A DNA stretch of 64,000 bases from Pelomonas sp. Root1237 (lineage in GTDB: Bacteria > Pseudomonadota > Gammaproteobacteria > Burkholderiales > Burkholderiaceae_C). The stretch lies in the NCBI RefSeq assembly GCF_001425055.1, contig NZ_LMDK01000018.1:422409-486408 (forward strand), given 5' to 3'. Under the pieces are notes generated by a model. The model had not been told where the DNA came from. It worked only from the letters and a program-made list of their open reading frames with translations, and searched no databases. Shown piece after piece: positions 25,725 to 36,100 of this stretch; the first letter of the stretch is position 1; every line of letters begins with the position of its first letter. A program made the position numbers and the translations under genes.

Positions 25725-26326
25725 GACGCGTACCCACTCATCCTTTGAAACGGCTTGGCCTCGTTTCTTTCGGCCGGCGCAGACGGCGCGCAAACCCTGA
25801 CACGCCCGATGCCATTCACCTCAATGCGCAGCGTGTAGCCTTTTCCCAGGCCCACCACGTCGACTTGGAAATTCCCAGTCTCCATCGTCATCTGATCGCG
25901 CGCGAATCGGATGTAGTTGTTGCCAGCGGCCCAGACACCCTCAGCATCGAACTGCACATGGGTTTTGGGCAACTGGAACAGGCGCAATGACCTGCCGCCT
26001 CCGGTGGGGCAAAGATTGTTCGCCGGATAGTGGCATCTGCAATTGTTGCCCCCCGCCGATGTCACGACCATCGCGCAGCTCATCGTCGCGTGCGGGTCGA
26101 ATCGAACGAAAAGCAGAGAATTGGCCGCATTCGTTTCCGCCTTGGCGTAAGTCAATATGCCGGAAACCTCTTCGGCAGCGGCCGTCACCCGGCGCCTTTC
26201 CAGCAAATCGGCCATCGAAGGAATGGCCATCGCCAATATGACGCCGAGAACCGCCACGGCGACCATGATCTCGATCAGCGTCAGGCCGGATATCCGGGCC
26301 TTCAAGATGCGGACAGGGCTTCTCAT
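25718..26326 (-). CDS. Type IV pilus minor pilin, GspH/FimT family
   Basis: 202 aa from the ATG at 26326; an ATG at 26344 overlapping the upstream gene is an alternative. The leader ends ISG, then LTLIEIMVAVAVLGVILAMAIPSMADLLERRRVTAAAEEVSGILTYAKAE, typical of FimT/GspH pseudopilins. The C-terminal domain has five or six Cys (NNCRCHYP, NLCP, VRVC), more than usual. Third gene of the minor pilin operon. Which of the two GspH-type genes is the functional FimU cannot be decided by eye. Confidence 0.75.
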   Translation of the reverse strand: MRSPVRILKARISGLTLIEIMVAVAVLGVILAMAIPSMADLLERRRVTAAAEEVSGILTYAKAETNAANSLLFVRFDPHATMSCAMVVTSAGGNNCRCHYPANNLCPTGGGRSLRLFQLPKTHVQFDAEGVWAAGNNYIRFARDQMTMETGNFQVDVVGLGKGYTLRIEVNGIGRVRVCAPSAPAERNEAKPFQRMSGYASC

Positions 26327-26328
26327 GA

Positions 26329-26802
26329 CTATCGAGGCCAGCATTCAGAGCCGGTGTCGCGATTCGTGCCGCTGTTGCTGGGGTCGCCTGTCGCCGAGTA
26401 CTGGGGTGTAGCACCCACCAGGGTCACCGTCAGGGTCTTGCAGGTCAGATCCGTCGCCTGTTTGCCGCCAGCTATAGGGGTTGCCGTGGCGATGTAGCCG
26501 ACGTCAAACCCCGGGGTTGCGCCGACGCCTGAGAGGCTGACGCTGTAAAGGGGCGTGATGCTGGCAATGTTCAAGTTCAGTGCGCTGAGGGTCGACGCGT
26601 AGGTGGCTGAATTGCTGCGGAAACGCTCCTGCGCCTGCATGACGGCGGTCAGCGCGGAGATGGCGTCTGCGCGGCGGGCACGCTGCATGTGCGAGGTGTA
26701 GGCGGGATAGGCAACTGCGGCGAGGATGCCGGCGATGGCCAGCGCGACCATCAGCTCGATCAAGGTGAAGCCACGGCGTCGCGAACGGGAACAGGTGCAC
26801 AT
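26329..26802 (-). CDS. Type IV pilin PilE-like
   Basis: 157 aa from the ATG at 26802 (MCTCSRSRRRG); a longer frame to 26883 reads into the gap. After the cleavage Gly: FTLIELMVALAIAGILAAVAYPAYTSHMQRARRADAISALTAVMQAQERFRSN, the PilE/ComP-type helix and conserved YPAYT and RRADA segments. Two C-terminal Cys (LTCKTL, SECWPR) could form the D-loop disulfide. It may be a minor subunit rather than the bulk pilin, given its operon. Confidence 0.78.
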   Translation of the reverse strand: MCTCSRSRRRGFTLIELMVALAIAGILAAVAYPAYTSHMQRARRADAISALTAVMQAQERFRSNSATYASTLSALNLNIASITPLYSVSLSGVGATPGFDVGYIATATPIAGGKQATDLTCKTLTVTLVGATPQYSATGDPSNSGTNRDTGSECWPR

Positions 26803-26916
26803 GGTCCGATTTTTTGGCAGTACGTCACAACGATCGGTAACGTCTTGGCCGCTCATCCGCCGAGTTGCGCCGCTGGTCGGCATCCACCATGAATGAAGGG
26901 GCGAATGAAACGGCCC

Positions 26917-27468
26917 TCAGGCGCACTTGGGCATGCCGCTGACTTTGTTCGTGCCCACGTAGCAACTGCGCACGCGGCCGGTGAGGGCCACGACCTGGCG
27001 GATGGATTGGCCGCCGCTCAGGCTGAGATCAATGCTGCCGGCCTGGGTGACCAGGCCTTGGAGGTACTGGAATTGCAGCGTCTCGGCGTTGCTGCTGAGG
27101 CGCACGGGCTGGGTCGTCGGCAGCCACTCGGCCTTGATGACCTGGCTGCTCGGCTTCTTGCAGGCGGCCTTGCCGCCAGCACAATCGCAGTCGTCCTTGG
27201 CGCCGATGTACATCACGTAGCAGGCGTTGGCGCCCTTGCCGCTGATGCGGAAGAAGACCGAGTCGCCCAGGCGGGCCGCTTCGCTGCGCGCCAGGCGCAG
27301 GTCGCTGGCCAGGGTGTCCGCGCTGACGCGCAGTTGCTGCTGCTGGCGCATCGTGCCCATGGCCGGCACGGCCTGGCCGAGCAGGGCGGCGCAGATGCCG
27401 ACGCTGGCGCAGAGCTCCACGAGCGTGAAACCACGGTTGCTGCGACGGGTGTTGGCGGTGCGGTTCAT
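26917..27468 (-). CDS. Type IV pilus minor pilin, GspH/FimT family
   Basis: 183 aa. The leader MNRTANTRRSNRG is followed by FTLVELCASVGICAALLGQAVPAMGTMRQQQQLRVSADTLASDLRLARSEAARLGDSV, the FimT/FimU pattern (DLRLARSEAARLG). Several Cys are spaced through the body (ANACYV, DDCDCAGGKAACKK, RSCYVG, PKCA). First gene of the six-gene minor pilin operon, with its ribosome site CAGGGAAG and a short inverted repeat upstream at 27482-27503. Confidence 0.78.
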   Translation of the reverse strand: MNRTANTRRSNRGFTLVELCASVGICAALLGQAVPAMGTMRQQQQLRVSADTLASDLRLARSEAARLGDSVFFRISGKGANACYVMYIGAKDDCDCAGGKAACKKPSSQVIKAEWLPTTQPVRLSSNAETLQFQYLQGLVTQAGSIDLSLSGGQSIRQVVALTGRVRSCYVGTNKVSGMPKCA

Positions 27469-27481
27469 GGTGCTTCCCTGG

Positions 27482-27503
27482 GTTCGTTGTTGATGGAACG
27501 AAC
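27482..27503. repeat. Short inverted repeat upstream of the minor pilin operon
   Basis: GTTCGTT (27482-27488) and AACGAAC (27497-27503) pair perfectly, 14 bp before the first pilin ATG. It could be a 5' leader hairpin or an operator. The rest of the gap to nrdR holds C/G-rich runs including a CCCCCGCCGGGGG palindrome near 27596, with no U-tract. Confidence 0.4.
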
Positions 27504-27625
27504 TCTAGGAAGCGGGGCTCACCGCGTCTTTCACCCCAAAGGCGGAACGAAGAGGGATGGCGGGTGCCCCATCCCCCTGGTCTCCCCCTCATCTCCCCCC
27601 GCCGGGGGATAGGGTCAACCCGGTA

Positions 27626-28069
27626 TCAGATCTCGCGGATCAGCTGCCGGAACTCGTCGACGTCCTCGAAGCTGCGGTATACCGACGCAAATCGCACGTA
27701 GGCGACCTTGTCGATGCGCTTGAGCTCGCGCATGACCAGCTCGCCCAGTCGCGTGGACGCGAGCTCGCGGGCGCCGCTGGCGAGCAGCTTCTCCTCGATG
27801 CGGTTGATGGCCGCATCGATCTGCTCGACGCTGACCGGCCGCTTGCGCAGGGCCAGCTGCATGGAGGCACGCAGCTTGGACGCGTCGAAATCGGCGCGCC
27901 GCCCATCTTTCTTGACGACCGATGGCATGGCGATGTCGGCCCGCTCATAGGTCGTGAAGCGCTTGTCGCAGGACAGGCAGCGGCGCCGGCGCCGGACGAC
28001 GTCACCCTCATCCGACTCCCGGGTCTCGGCGACCTGGGTTTCGGTGTGAGAGCAGAACGGGCAGCGCAT
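27626..28069 (-). CDS. nrdR: Ribonucleotide reductase transcriptional repressor NrdR
   Basis: 147 aa, the exact family size. N-terminal zinc ribbon ([16 protein letters not shown] and [17 protein letters not shown]) for NrdR-box binding, then an ATP-cone ([20 protein letters not shown]) that senses ATP/dATP. It represses nrd operons. Eleven bases downstream of glyA, a conserved pair, so it is probably also under the ZTP riboswitch of that transcript. Confidence 0.96.
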   Translation of the reverse strand: MRCPFCSHTETQVAETRESDEGDVVRRRRRCLSCDKRFTTYERADIAMPSVVKKDGRRADFDASKLRASMQLALRKRPVSVEQIDAAINRIEEKLLASGARELASTRLGELVMRELKRIDKVAYVRFASVYRSFEDVDEFRQLIREI

Positions 28070-28080
28070 TGAGGCTCGAC

Positions 28081-29334
28081 TTAGCCGCGGTAGACCGGGA
28101 AGGCGGCCGTCAGCGCCGCAACCTTCTCGCGCACGGCGGCCAGGTTGGCCTCGTCATGCGGCTTGTCCAGCACATCGGCGATCAGGTGGGCCGTCTGGCG
28201 CACCTGCTCCTCCTTGAAGCCGCGCGTCGTCATGGCCGGCGTGCCCAGGCGAATGCCGCTGGTGACCATGGGCTTTTGCGGGTCGTTGGGGATGCCGTTC
28301 TTGTTGCAGGTCATGTGGGCGGCGCCCAGGATGGCCTCGGCTTCCTTGCCCGTCAGGTTCTTGGGACGCAGGTCCACCAGCATGACGTGGCTCTCCGTGC
28401 CGCCGGAGACGATGCGCAGGCCGCGCTCGATCAGCGTGTCGGCCAGCACCTTGGCGTTCTTGACGACCTGCTCCTGGTAGACCTTGAACTCGGGCGTCAG
28501 GGCTTCCTTGAAGGCCACGGCCTTGCCGGCGATGACGTGCATCAGCGGGCCGCCCTGGATGCCGGGGAAGATGGCCGAGTTGATCTTCTTGGCGATCGCC
28601 TCGTCGTTCGTCAGGATGATGCCGCCGCGCGGGCCGCGCAGGCTCTTGTGCGTGGTGGACGTGACGACGTCGGCGTGGGGCAGAGGGTTGGGATAGACGC
28701 CCGCGGCGATCAGGCCGGCGTAGTGCGCCATGTCGACCATGAAGTAGGCGCCGATCTCCTTGGCGATCTTGCCGAAGCGCTCGAAGTCGATGCGCAGCGA
28801 GTAGGCCGAGGCGCCAGCGATGATCAGCTTGGGCTTCTTCTCGCGGGCCAGGGCTTCCATGGCGTCGTAGTCGATCGCTTCATTGGCGTCCAGGCCGTAG
28901 CTGATGACGTTGAACCACTTGCCGCTCATGTTCAGCGCCATGCCGTGGGTCAGGTGGCCGCCTTCGGCCAGGCTCATGCCCATGATGGTGTCGCCCGGCT
29001 GCAGCAGCGCGAAGAAGGCGCCTTGGTTGGCCTGCGAGCCGGAGTTGGGCTGCACGTTGGCGAATTCGGCGCCGAAGAGCTGCTTCAGGCGATCGATGGC
29101 GAGTTGCTCGACGACGTCGACGTACTCGCAGCCACCGTAGTAGCGCTTGCCGGGGTAGCCCTCGGCATACTTGTTGGTCAGCTGGCTGCCCTGGGCCTGC
29201 ATGACGGCCGGCGAGGTGTAGTTCTCGCTGGCGATCAGCTCGATGTGGTCTTCCTGGCGGCGGTTCTCGTTCTGGACGGCGGTCCAGAGTTCGGGGTCGA
29301 CCAAGGCGAGGGTGGAGGTGTTGCGGTCAAACAT
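28081..29334 (-). CDS. glyA: Serine hydroxymethyltransferase
   Basis: 417 aa. It interconverts serine and glycine with transfer of a one-carbon unit to tetrahydrofolate, using PLP. Visible: [58 protein letters not shown], and the PLP Lys in [16 protein letters not shown]. The leader contains a ZTP riboswitch, linking expression to 10-formyl-THF shortage. Next gene in the transcript: nrdR. Confidence 0.97.
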   Translation of the reverse strand: MFDRNTSTLALVDPELWTAVQNENRRQEDHIELIASENYTSPAVMQAQGSQLTNKYAEGYPGKRYYGGCEYVDVVEQLAIDRLKQLFGAEFANVQPNSGSQANQGAFFALLQPGDTIMGMSLAEGGHLTHGMALNMSGKWFNVISYGLDANEAIDYDAMEALAREKKPKLIIAGASAYSLRIDFERFGKIAKEIGAYFMVDMAHYAGLIAAGVYPNPLPHADVVTSTTHKSLRGPRGGIILTNDEAIAKKINSAIFPGIQGGPLMHVIAGKAVAFKEALTPEFKVYQEQVVKNAKVLADTLIERGLRIVSGGTESHVMLVDLRPKNLTGKEAEAILGAAHMTCNKNGIPNDPQKPMVTSGIRLGTPAMTTRGFKEEQVRQTAHLIADVLDKPHDEANLAAVREKVAALTAAFPVYRG

Positions 29335-29389
29335 GCTGGTGTTTCCGAAGGTCAGGCGGTGAATCCCCGGCGGTCACGGCAGGCGTGAT

Positions 29390-29515
29390 GTCCCAAGGCT
29401 GCCCAGGCGAACGGCTGATAGCGGTTGTCATGTCGACAGAGGACAGCCGCCTCACGCTCCCCGGTGGTGGCCCACCTCAGGTCAGCTAGTGACCCTGATC
29501 GCCAGTCGCGTGAAT
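29390..29515 (-). ncRNA. ZTP (pfl) riboswitch in the glyA leader
   Basis: Read on the minus strand. P1 forms between TCACGC (29513-29508) and GCGTGA (29457-29452). The first half has the conserved CGACTGGCGA, then GGTGGGCCACCACCGGGGAGCG. The second domain has GCCGTTCGCCTGGGCAG. The loop-loop pseudoknot GGCGA (29503-29499) with TCGCC (29410-29406) is perfect. These are the conserved blocks of the pfl motif, which binds ZTP/ZMP and turns on folate one-carbon genes such as glyA. A small hairpin (TCACG/CGTGA, 29374-29388) follows and may belong to the expression platform. Confidence 0.93.
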
Positions 29516-29538
29516 GCTCAGTGTATGTCAGCCGCGCC

Positions 29539-30390
29539 TCAGCGCAGCAGGGCCACCTGGGCGGAGTCGCCGGTCGAGGGGGCAGACGCCGCTTCGCGCA
29601 CCAGCGGCCGGACGGTCGTCATGGTCGGCACCGTGCGGCCGGCCGCGACCGCCTTCAGCAGGTCGTGCTCGGCCAGCACGCGGCCCGCATAGCCTGTGTC
29701 CTCGGCCAGATTGGCCGCGCCGACGTAATAGCGCAGGCCCTCTTCCAGGCCGCCGGCGCGCTGGATGCATTCCTTCAAAACCTGCACGCCCACGCGCAGA
29801 TTGGTGACCGGATCGAAGGCCGCCAACGTGCCGCCGAAGGCTTCGTACTTGTCGTCGTGCACGCGGGTCATGACCTGCATCAGGCCCTGGGCGCCAACGG
29901 CACTCTGCGCAAAAGGGTTGAAGCGCGACTCGATGGCCATGATGGCCAGGATCAACGTTGGCTCGACCTTGGCGCGCTGGCCCACGGCCCAGGCTTCCTG
30001 CACGAGGCGGCTGATGGGTTCCGGCGCCACGCTGTACCGGCGCGCCAGCCAATGGGCGACGGCGGCCTGCTGGCGGCTCAGCTCGCGGGGGTCGGTGGCG
30101 GTGGCGCGGGCAATGGCATCGGGCTCGGCCGACGCCATCAGGGTGTTGCCCTCGGCCTCGGCACGCGCTTCATGGCGCGCATTCAGCCAGCCGAGGGTGG
30201 CGGATTCCACTTTCTCACGCAGGCCGGCCTGGCTCGTGAACACCAGCAGCACCGACACCACGGCCAGCCCCAGCAGGGCCAGTGTGTTGTGGCTGACCAC
30301 GAGCAGGCCGTTGCCGATGTCCTTGACGAACAGCGACGCCGAATCCCGCGTGTGGCGAGCCAGGCTGAACAGGTCTTGACGTGTCGTCAT
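29539..30390 (-). CDS. Membrane-anchored lytic transglycosylase (SLT domain)
   Basis: 283 aa. One membrane helix near the N-terminus (LALLGLAVVSVLLVFT) places the enzyme in the periplasm. The SLT domain has the catalytic Glu in ILAIMAIESRFNPFAQSAVGAQGLMQVM, followed by TNLRVGVQVLKECIQRAGG and LRYYVGAAN. It cleaves peptidoglycan to 1,6-anhydro products. Divergent from ubiD with ~220 bp between. The C-terminal ~50 residues are a non-conserved tail. Confidence 0.88.
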   Translation of the reverse strand: MTTRQDLFSLARHTRDSASLFVKDIGNGLLVVSHNTLALLGLAVVSVLLVFTSQAGLREKVESATLGWLNARHEARAEAEGNTLMASAEPDAIARATATDPRELSRQQAAVAHWLARRYSVAPEPISRLVQEAWAVGQRAKVEPTLILAIMAIESRFNPFAQSAVGAQGLMQVMTRVHDDKYEAFGGTLAAFDPVTNLRVGVQVLKECIQRAGGLEEGLRYYVGAANLAEDTGYAGRVLAEHDLLKAVAAGRTVPTMTTVRPLVREAASAPSTGDSAQVALLR

Positions 30391-30609
30391 TCGACTCCTT
30401 GTGCCGCAACCCGCCTCAGGCTGCCTCGATGCGAAGCGGTCTGGGTGGGGCGACGGTGATAATTTCCCGGCCGATTGCTCTGGTCTGTGGCATCTCTGTG
30501 CCCGGAGGACCTGGCCGGTTGGGCTTCAGTAAAAACCCGAAGCGACGAATTTTACGAGGCGTAGATAACCAGTCAAGGTTGTTTTGCCTCTTCAAAACTA
30601 CTTTTGGTT

Positions 30610-32148
30610 ATGAAATACAGCGATCTGAGGGACTTCATCGCCGGCCTCGAAGGCCTCGGAGAGCTCAAGCGCGTGCGTGAAAAAGTCTCGCCGGTGCTGG
30701 AGATGACTGCCCTCAGCGACCGCGTGCTGCGGGCCGGCGGACCGGCCCTGCTGTTCGAGGCGCCGGCCGGGTTTTCCACCCCCGCCTTGACCAATCTTTT
30801 CGGGACAACGCGTCGCGTCGCACTCGGCATGGGCGCTGAGTCTCTGGCCGATTTGCGGGATGTCGGCCGGGTGCTCGCCAGCCTCAAGGAGCCCGACCCA
30901 CCTAAGGGCCTGAAAGACGCCGGCAAACTGTTGCAGATGGCCAAGGCCCTGTGGGACATGAAGCCCGCCGTGCAGCGCCGCGCGGCCTGCCAGGAAGAGG
31001 TCATGGAGGGCAGCGACATCGACCTCGGCCGCCTGCCCATACAGACTTGCTGGCCGGACGACGCAGCCCCCCTGATCACGTGGGGTCTGGTCATCACCCG
31101 GGGGCCGACCCGCACCCGCCAGAACCTGGGCATCTACCGCCAACAGCTTATTTCCCCCCGCCAGGTCATCATGCGCTGGCTGGCGCACCGCGGTGGTGCG
31201 CTGGATTTCCGCGACCACGCGCTGGCCCATCCGGGCGAGCCGTTTCCGATCGCCGTGGCCCTCGGTGCCGATCCGGCCACCATCCTGGGCGCCGTCACGC
31301 CGGTGCCAGACAGCCTGTCCGAATATCAGTTCGCCGGCCTGCTGCGCGGCTCGCGTACTGAACTGGTCAATACCGGCGTGGGCAAGAACCAACCGCTTCA
31401 GGCACCGGCCTCGGCCGAGATCGTGCTGGAAGGCCACATCCCGCCTGCCGCACCCGGCTACACCGGCGTCAGCGAGCGCGGCGTGCCGCTGAAGGAAAAG
31501 GGCGGCTATCTGCACGCGCTGGAAGGCCCATTCGGCGACCACACCGGCTATTACAACGAGCAGGACTGGTTCCCCGTCTTCGAGATCTCTCGCCTGACCC
31601 AGCGCAAGAACCCGATCTACCACTCGACCTACACCGGCAAGCCGCCGGACGAGCCCGCCATCCTTGGCGTTGCGCTCAACGAGGTCTTCGTGCCCATCCT
31701 GCAAAAGCAGTTTCCCGAGATCGTTGACTTCTATCTGCCGCCTGAAGGCTGCAGCTATCGCATGGCCGTGGTATCCATCAAGAAGGCCTACCCCGGCCAC
31801 GCCAAGCGGTTGATGTTCGGCATCTGGAGCTTCCTGCGCCAATTCATGTACACCAAGTTCATCGTCGTGGTCGACGACGACATCGACACGCGCAACTGGC
31901 AGGAAGTGATCTGGGCCATCACGACGCGCATGGACCCGGTGCGCGACACCACCCTGGTGGACAACACGCCCATCGACTACCTTGACTTCGCCTCACCGGT
32001 CAGCGGCCTGGGCGGCAAGATGGGGCTGGACGCGACCAACAAGTGGCCCGGCGAGACCAGCCGCGAATGGGGTCGCGGTATCAGCCTGCCGCCCGAGATC
32101 ACGGCGCGGGCCGAGGCGCTATTCGGGCAACTCTTCTTGAAGCCCTGA
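30610..32148 (+). CDS. ubiD: UbiD family prenylated-FMN decarboxylase
   Basis: 512 aa from the ATG at 30610 (MKYSDLRDF); a TTG two codons earlier is possible. Very close to 4-hydroxy-3-polyprenylbenzoate decarboxylase: [61 protein letters not shown], and the C-terminal [11 protein letters not shown]. It removes the carboxyl of the ubiquinone ring precursor using prFMN made by UbiX. A rho-independent terminator follows, so it is a single-gene unit. Confidence 0.94.
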   Translation: MKYSDLRDFIAGLEGLGELKRVREKVSPVLEMTALSDRVLRAGGPALLFEAPAGFSTPALTNLFGTTRRVALGMGAESLADLRDVGRVLASLKEPDPPKGLKDAGKLLQMAKALWDMKPAVQRRAACQEEVMEGSDIDLGRLPIQTCWPDDAAPLITWGLVITRGPTRTRQNLGIYRQQLISPRQVIMRWLAHRGGALDFRDHALAHPGEPFPIAVALGADPATILGAVTPVPDSLSEYQFAGLLRGSRTELVNTGVGKNQPLQAPASAEIVLEGHIPPAAPGYTGVSERGVPLKEKGGYLHALEGPFGDHTGYYNEQDWFPVFEISRLTQRKNPIYHSTYTGKPPDEPAILGVALNEVFVPILQKQFPEIVDFYLPPEGCSYRMAVVSIKKAYPGHAKRLMFGIWSFLRQFMYTKFIVVVDDDIDTRNWQEVIWAITTRMDPVRDTTLVDNTPIDYLDFASPVSGLGGKMGLDATNKWPGETSREWGRGISLPPEITARAEALFGQLFLKP

Positions 32149-32190
32149 GCGTGCTCGCCTACTGTTGAGATGCCTTTTGAGGCACAACCT

Positions 32191-32300
32191 CTGGCGCAAT
32201 CCCTTGCGCGCCAGGAGCCCTTCGGCAAATCGCCGTGGAGCCCCAAGGTGGCATAGCCACCCACCCCGCCCGGCCTTAAAGCCCGGCGGGGTTTCTATTT
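32191..32300 (+). terminator. ubiD terminator region
   Basis: The main stem 32264-32291 pairs CCCCGCC(C)GGC with GCC(C)GGCGGGG at 10 of 11 positions around CTTAAA, then TTTCTATTT, a good rho-independent terminator for ubiD. Two smaller hairpins lie upstream: CTGGCGC/GCGCCAG near 32191-32214 and GGTGGC-ATA-GCCACC at 32247-32261. Confidence 0.85.
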
Positions 32301-32308
32301 GTGGCGCC

Positions 32309-33106
32309 TCATCGGCCCGCCCACCACGCCAAGGTCTCGTAGACCACATAGCGCACACGTGCAAAGCCCTCGACGGAGGGGCACCAGTCGTCAAAGCTGC
32401 TCAACGCGTCATCGCGCAGACCCATGGGGGCCGCCAGCATCGTCAGACCCAACGGTGCGGCCTCGGCCTCGAAGGCGCGCAGCGCGCGGCGCATGTGCGC
32501 CTCATGCGTGACCAGCACGACCTGTTTCACGCCCGCCTTCGCCAGCAGCGGCAGCGTGTGGGCGGCGTTCTCCCGCGTGTCCCGTGAACTGGCTTCGGCC
32601 CAGCGCAGTGGGAGGCCATAGTCCTGAGCCGCCACGCGGGCAATGATGTCGGCCTCGGGTTCGCGCAGTTCAGTCGCTGTCCAGCCGATACCGCCGGAAA
32701 AGGCCAGCGGCCAGCCGCTGCGCCGGGCAACCCAGACGCCATAGGCCAGGCGTTCGGCGGTGATGCGGGCCGGAGCACCAGCGGCGAACTCAGGCGCATG
32801 GCGCTTCACGCCGCCGCCCAGCACGAGCACCGCGCCGTCTGAGCGAGCGCGCAACGCGTCAATCCGGGCTGGCTCAAGAGCCGTGGGCAGCCCCACGGCC
32901 CGGCTCAGCAGTTCGCCCACCGCCTCGGTGGCCGACAGCCAGACGCCGATCAGCGCCAGGCCCAGCAACACCCCGCCCAGGCGCCGGCCTCGTTGGAGTC
33001 GCCAACCGCCCCAGGCCGCGAGCAGCAACAGGGGCGCTGGGGGCAGGGCGGCGGCAAGCAGCAACGTCTTGAAGCCTGAATAGTCGAGGGAGATCACCTG
33101 TGGCAT
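32309..33106 (-). CDS. YdcF family (DUF218) membrane protein
   Basis: 265 aa from the ATG at 33106; another ATG at 33118 is possible but leaves only 17 bp to the divergent start. Two membrane helices (TLLLAAALPPAPLLLLAAWGG and RLGGVLLGLALIGVWLSATEAVGELL) come before the DUF218 domain: GAVLVLGGGVKRHAPEF, PLAFSGGIG, EASSRDTRENAAHTLPLL, VKQVVLVTHEAHMRRALRAFEA. In E. coli such proteins (ElyC/SanA/YdcF) act in envelope or peptidoglycan-precursor homeostasis. Substrate not known here. Confidence 0.85.
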   Translation of the reverse strand: MPQVISLDYSGFKTLLLAAALPPAPLLLLAAWGGWRLQRGRRLGGVLLGLALIGVWLSATEAVGELLSRAVGLPTALEPARIDALRARSDGAVLVLGGGVKRHAPEFAAGAPARITAERLAYGVWVARRSGWPLAFSGGIGWTATELREPEADIIARVAAQDYGLPLRWAEASSRDTRENAAHTLPLLAKAGVKQVVLVTHEAHMRRALRAFEAEAAPLGLTMLAAPMGLRDDALSSFDDWCPSVEGFARVRYVVYETLAWWAGR

Positions 33107-33134
33107 CTTCGCCGACATCAATAATGCTTTTGCC

Positions 33135-36100
33135 GTGACAGTGACCTCCCGTTCCCCCGCCCGCCTCGCCCTCTGGACCATCGCCGCGCTGTCGGCCCTG
33201 GTCACCTTGCTGCTGCTGGTCGTGACATTGGCGCTACCCGGCTGGGTTACCGGCCGTGGCGCTGCACTGGCGAGCGAGGCCCTGGGCCGGCCGGTGACCG
33301 TCGAGGAGGCCAGTTTCCAGCCCTGGCGTCTGGCCCTGGTCATCGAAGGGCTGAGTATTGCCGGCGCCGACGCCGGGCAGCCACCGCTGTTCAAGCTGCA
33401 GAAATTGGACGCTGCCCTGTCGCTGCGCTCTCTGCTGCGCGGCCGTGCCGTCATCGAATCCGTGGCCTTGACCAAGCCCGAACTGCGCCTCGCCCGCGTG
33501 GCCGAGGGCCGCTATGACATCGACGACCTGATCCAGCGCTTTGCCGCCAAGCCCGGGGCGCCCGAGGAGCCGGACGCCGAGTTCGCCGTCTACAACATCG
33601 AGCTGGCCGACGGTCGCATCCTCTTCGACGACCGCCCGGTGCAGCGCAAGCACGAGCTGGCCGGCCTGCACCTGGCCCTGCCTTTCATGTCGACGCTGCC
33701 GGCCGACGTCAAGGTCAAGGTGCAGCCCCAGCTGAACGGCAAGCTCGACGGCGTCGCCTTCGACAGCCGCGCCGAGGCGCTGCCCTTTGACGACGACGTC
33801 AGTGCTCGTTTGTCCTTCAAATTTGCCGGGCTGGATCTCGCACCGCTGGCCGCCTATGTGCCTGCCAGCGCGCCCGTCCGACTGGCCGGCGGCAGGCTCG
33901 ATGTCGACGTGGCGGTGGACTTTGCCGAGCGCCCCAAGCAGACGCCGGGTGTCAAGCTCAGTGGCCTCATCCAGCTGCACGAGCTGGCCCTGACCCAGCC
34001 CGACGGCCAGGCCCTGCTCGGCTTCAAGCGGCTGAGCCTGCCGCTCGCCGATGTGCAACCGCTGCGTCGACAGCTGGGCTTCGGCGCCATCCTGCTGGAG
34101 TCGCCCGATGCCTGGCTGCGCCCGCTGCCGGCAGGGTCAGGGTCTGGCGGCGTGTCCTCGCCAACTGCGGCCCCCTGGCAGTTCAGCCTTGCCGGGTTGG
34201 AAGTCAAGGAGGGTCGTTTCACTCTCAACAAGGGCCTGGCGCTAGAGGCCATCCAGATCAAGCTCGGCGCAGCCGCCTGGCCGTTGAAGTCGCCTGCCCA
34301 GCTCGACGCCAGCCTGCGCCTGGACCGGGCCACGCTGACGGCCCAGGCCAAGCTGTCGCCCGAGCTGCTGCAGGCTGATGCTGAGCTGGATGGCCTCGCC
34401 GTCGAGCGCCTGGCCGCCTGGCTGCCGTTGCCCAGCGGCGTACGGCTGGCCGCCGGCCTCTCCACCAAGGCTGGCCTCACCGTCACGAACCCGCTGGCCG
34501 AAGGCGCCGCCGACCGTGCCCAGCTGACCCTGGCCGAGCTGCGCATCAGCGACGCTCGCCTTGGCCTGCCCGGCGCGCCGCGGCTGGTGACGCTGGCCTC
34601 GGCCCAGCTCGACAAGGCCAGCGTCGAACCTGCCACGCACGCCATCACCCTCGGCACGCTGGCGCTGGACGCGCCGCGCGCTCTGCTCGCCCGCGAGCAG
34701 GGTGGCCGCTTGAACATCGCCGGCCTGCTGCCGCCTGACAGCGCCGCGTCCGCTGCCGGCCCGGCCTGGAAGGTGCAGCTTGCTGGCCTGACGGTCGAGC
34801 GCGGCGCACTGCGCTGGCAGGACGCCGCCGTGCCCGCAGGCGTCACGCCCGTGGCACTGACCGCCGAGCCGCTGCGCCTGCAGCTCGGCGCTCTGAGCTG
34901 GCCCGCCACAACGCCCGTGCAGGTGCAGATCACCACCCAACTCGCGGCCCTCGGCGCGAATGATCAGCCCATCGCCGCCAGCGCCGGCAGCCTGCAGTGG
35001 AGCGGCCGCGTCGGTATTGCGCCGCTCTCGGCCAGCGGCAGCCTTCAGGCCAAGGCCCTGCCGCTGCATCTGCTCAACGCCTACCTCGACCCGGCCTGGG
35101 GACTGCATCTGCAGCGCGCTGAGCTGGGGCTGAAGGCCGAAGTCACCGCCCAGCAGGCCGGCGGCGCCTGGACGGCCAACGTGGGCGGCGACGTGCGCGT
35201 CGGGCCGCTGGCGCTGCTGCAGACCCGCGTCGTCGAGGGCCTGCGCGTCGTCGGCGAAGACCTGCTGAGCTGGCAGGCACTGCAGCTCGACGGCCTCAAG
35301 CTCGCCCTGGCGCCGGGCGCGCCGCCACGCCTGGCCGTGAAGGACGCGCTGCTCGAAGACGCCTATGCCCGCCTGATCGTCAACGACCAGGGTCGCTTCA
35401 ATCTGCGCGACATCGGCCCGGCGGAAGCGGCTGCAGCGCCCGCGCCAGCCGCATCGGCAGCGCAGCCGGAATTCGCCGCCGAACGCATCCGCGTCAACCG
35501 CGGCGTCGTCGATTTCAACGACCGCTTCGTGCGCCCCAACTACAGCGCCCGCCTGACCGAGCTGCAAGGCTCGCTGGGCGCCTTCTCGTCCACCAGCAGC
35601 GCGATGGCGCCGCTGACGCTGAAGGGCAAGGTCGCCGGCACCGGCCTGCTGGAGATCGACGGTCAGCTCAAACCGGGCGCACCACTGGCCATGGACATTG
35701 CCGCCAACGCGACCGACATCGAGCTGGCGCCGTTGTCGCCCTACGCCGCCAAATACGCCGGCTACGCCATCGAGCGCGGCAAGCTGTCGACCAAGCTGCG
35801 CTACAAGGTCGAGCCCGGCGGCCAGCTGGTGGCCAGCAACCAGATCATCCTGAACCAGCTGACCTTTGGCGAGCGCGTGGAGAGCCCTGACGCGACCTCG
35901 CTGCCGGTGCGCTTCGCCGTGGCGCTGCTGAAGGACGGCAACGGCGTCATCGACGTCAACCTGCCCGTCAGCGGCTCCCTGAACGATCCGGAGTTCAGCG
36001 TCGGCGGCCTGGTCTGGAAGCTCGTGCTCAATCTCATCGGCAAGGCGCTGACCTCGCCCTTCGCCCTGTTCAGCGGCAGCGACGCACCCGAGGAGGCCCA

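Noticed and set aside
27590..27612. CCCCCGCCGGGGG palindrome as an nrdR terminator
   Set aside because: No T-run follows on the minus strand, and the stem is simple G/C run sequence.
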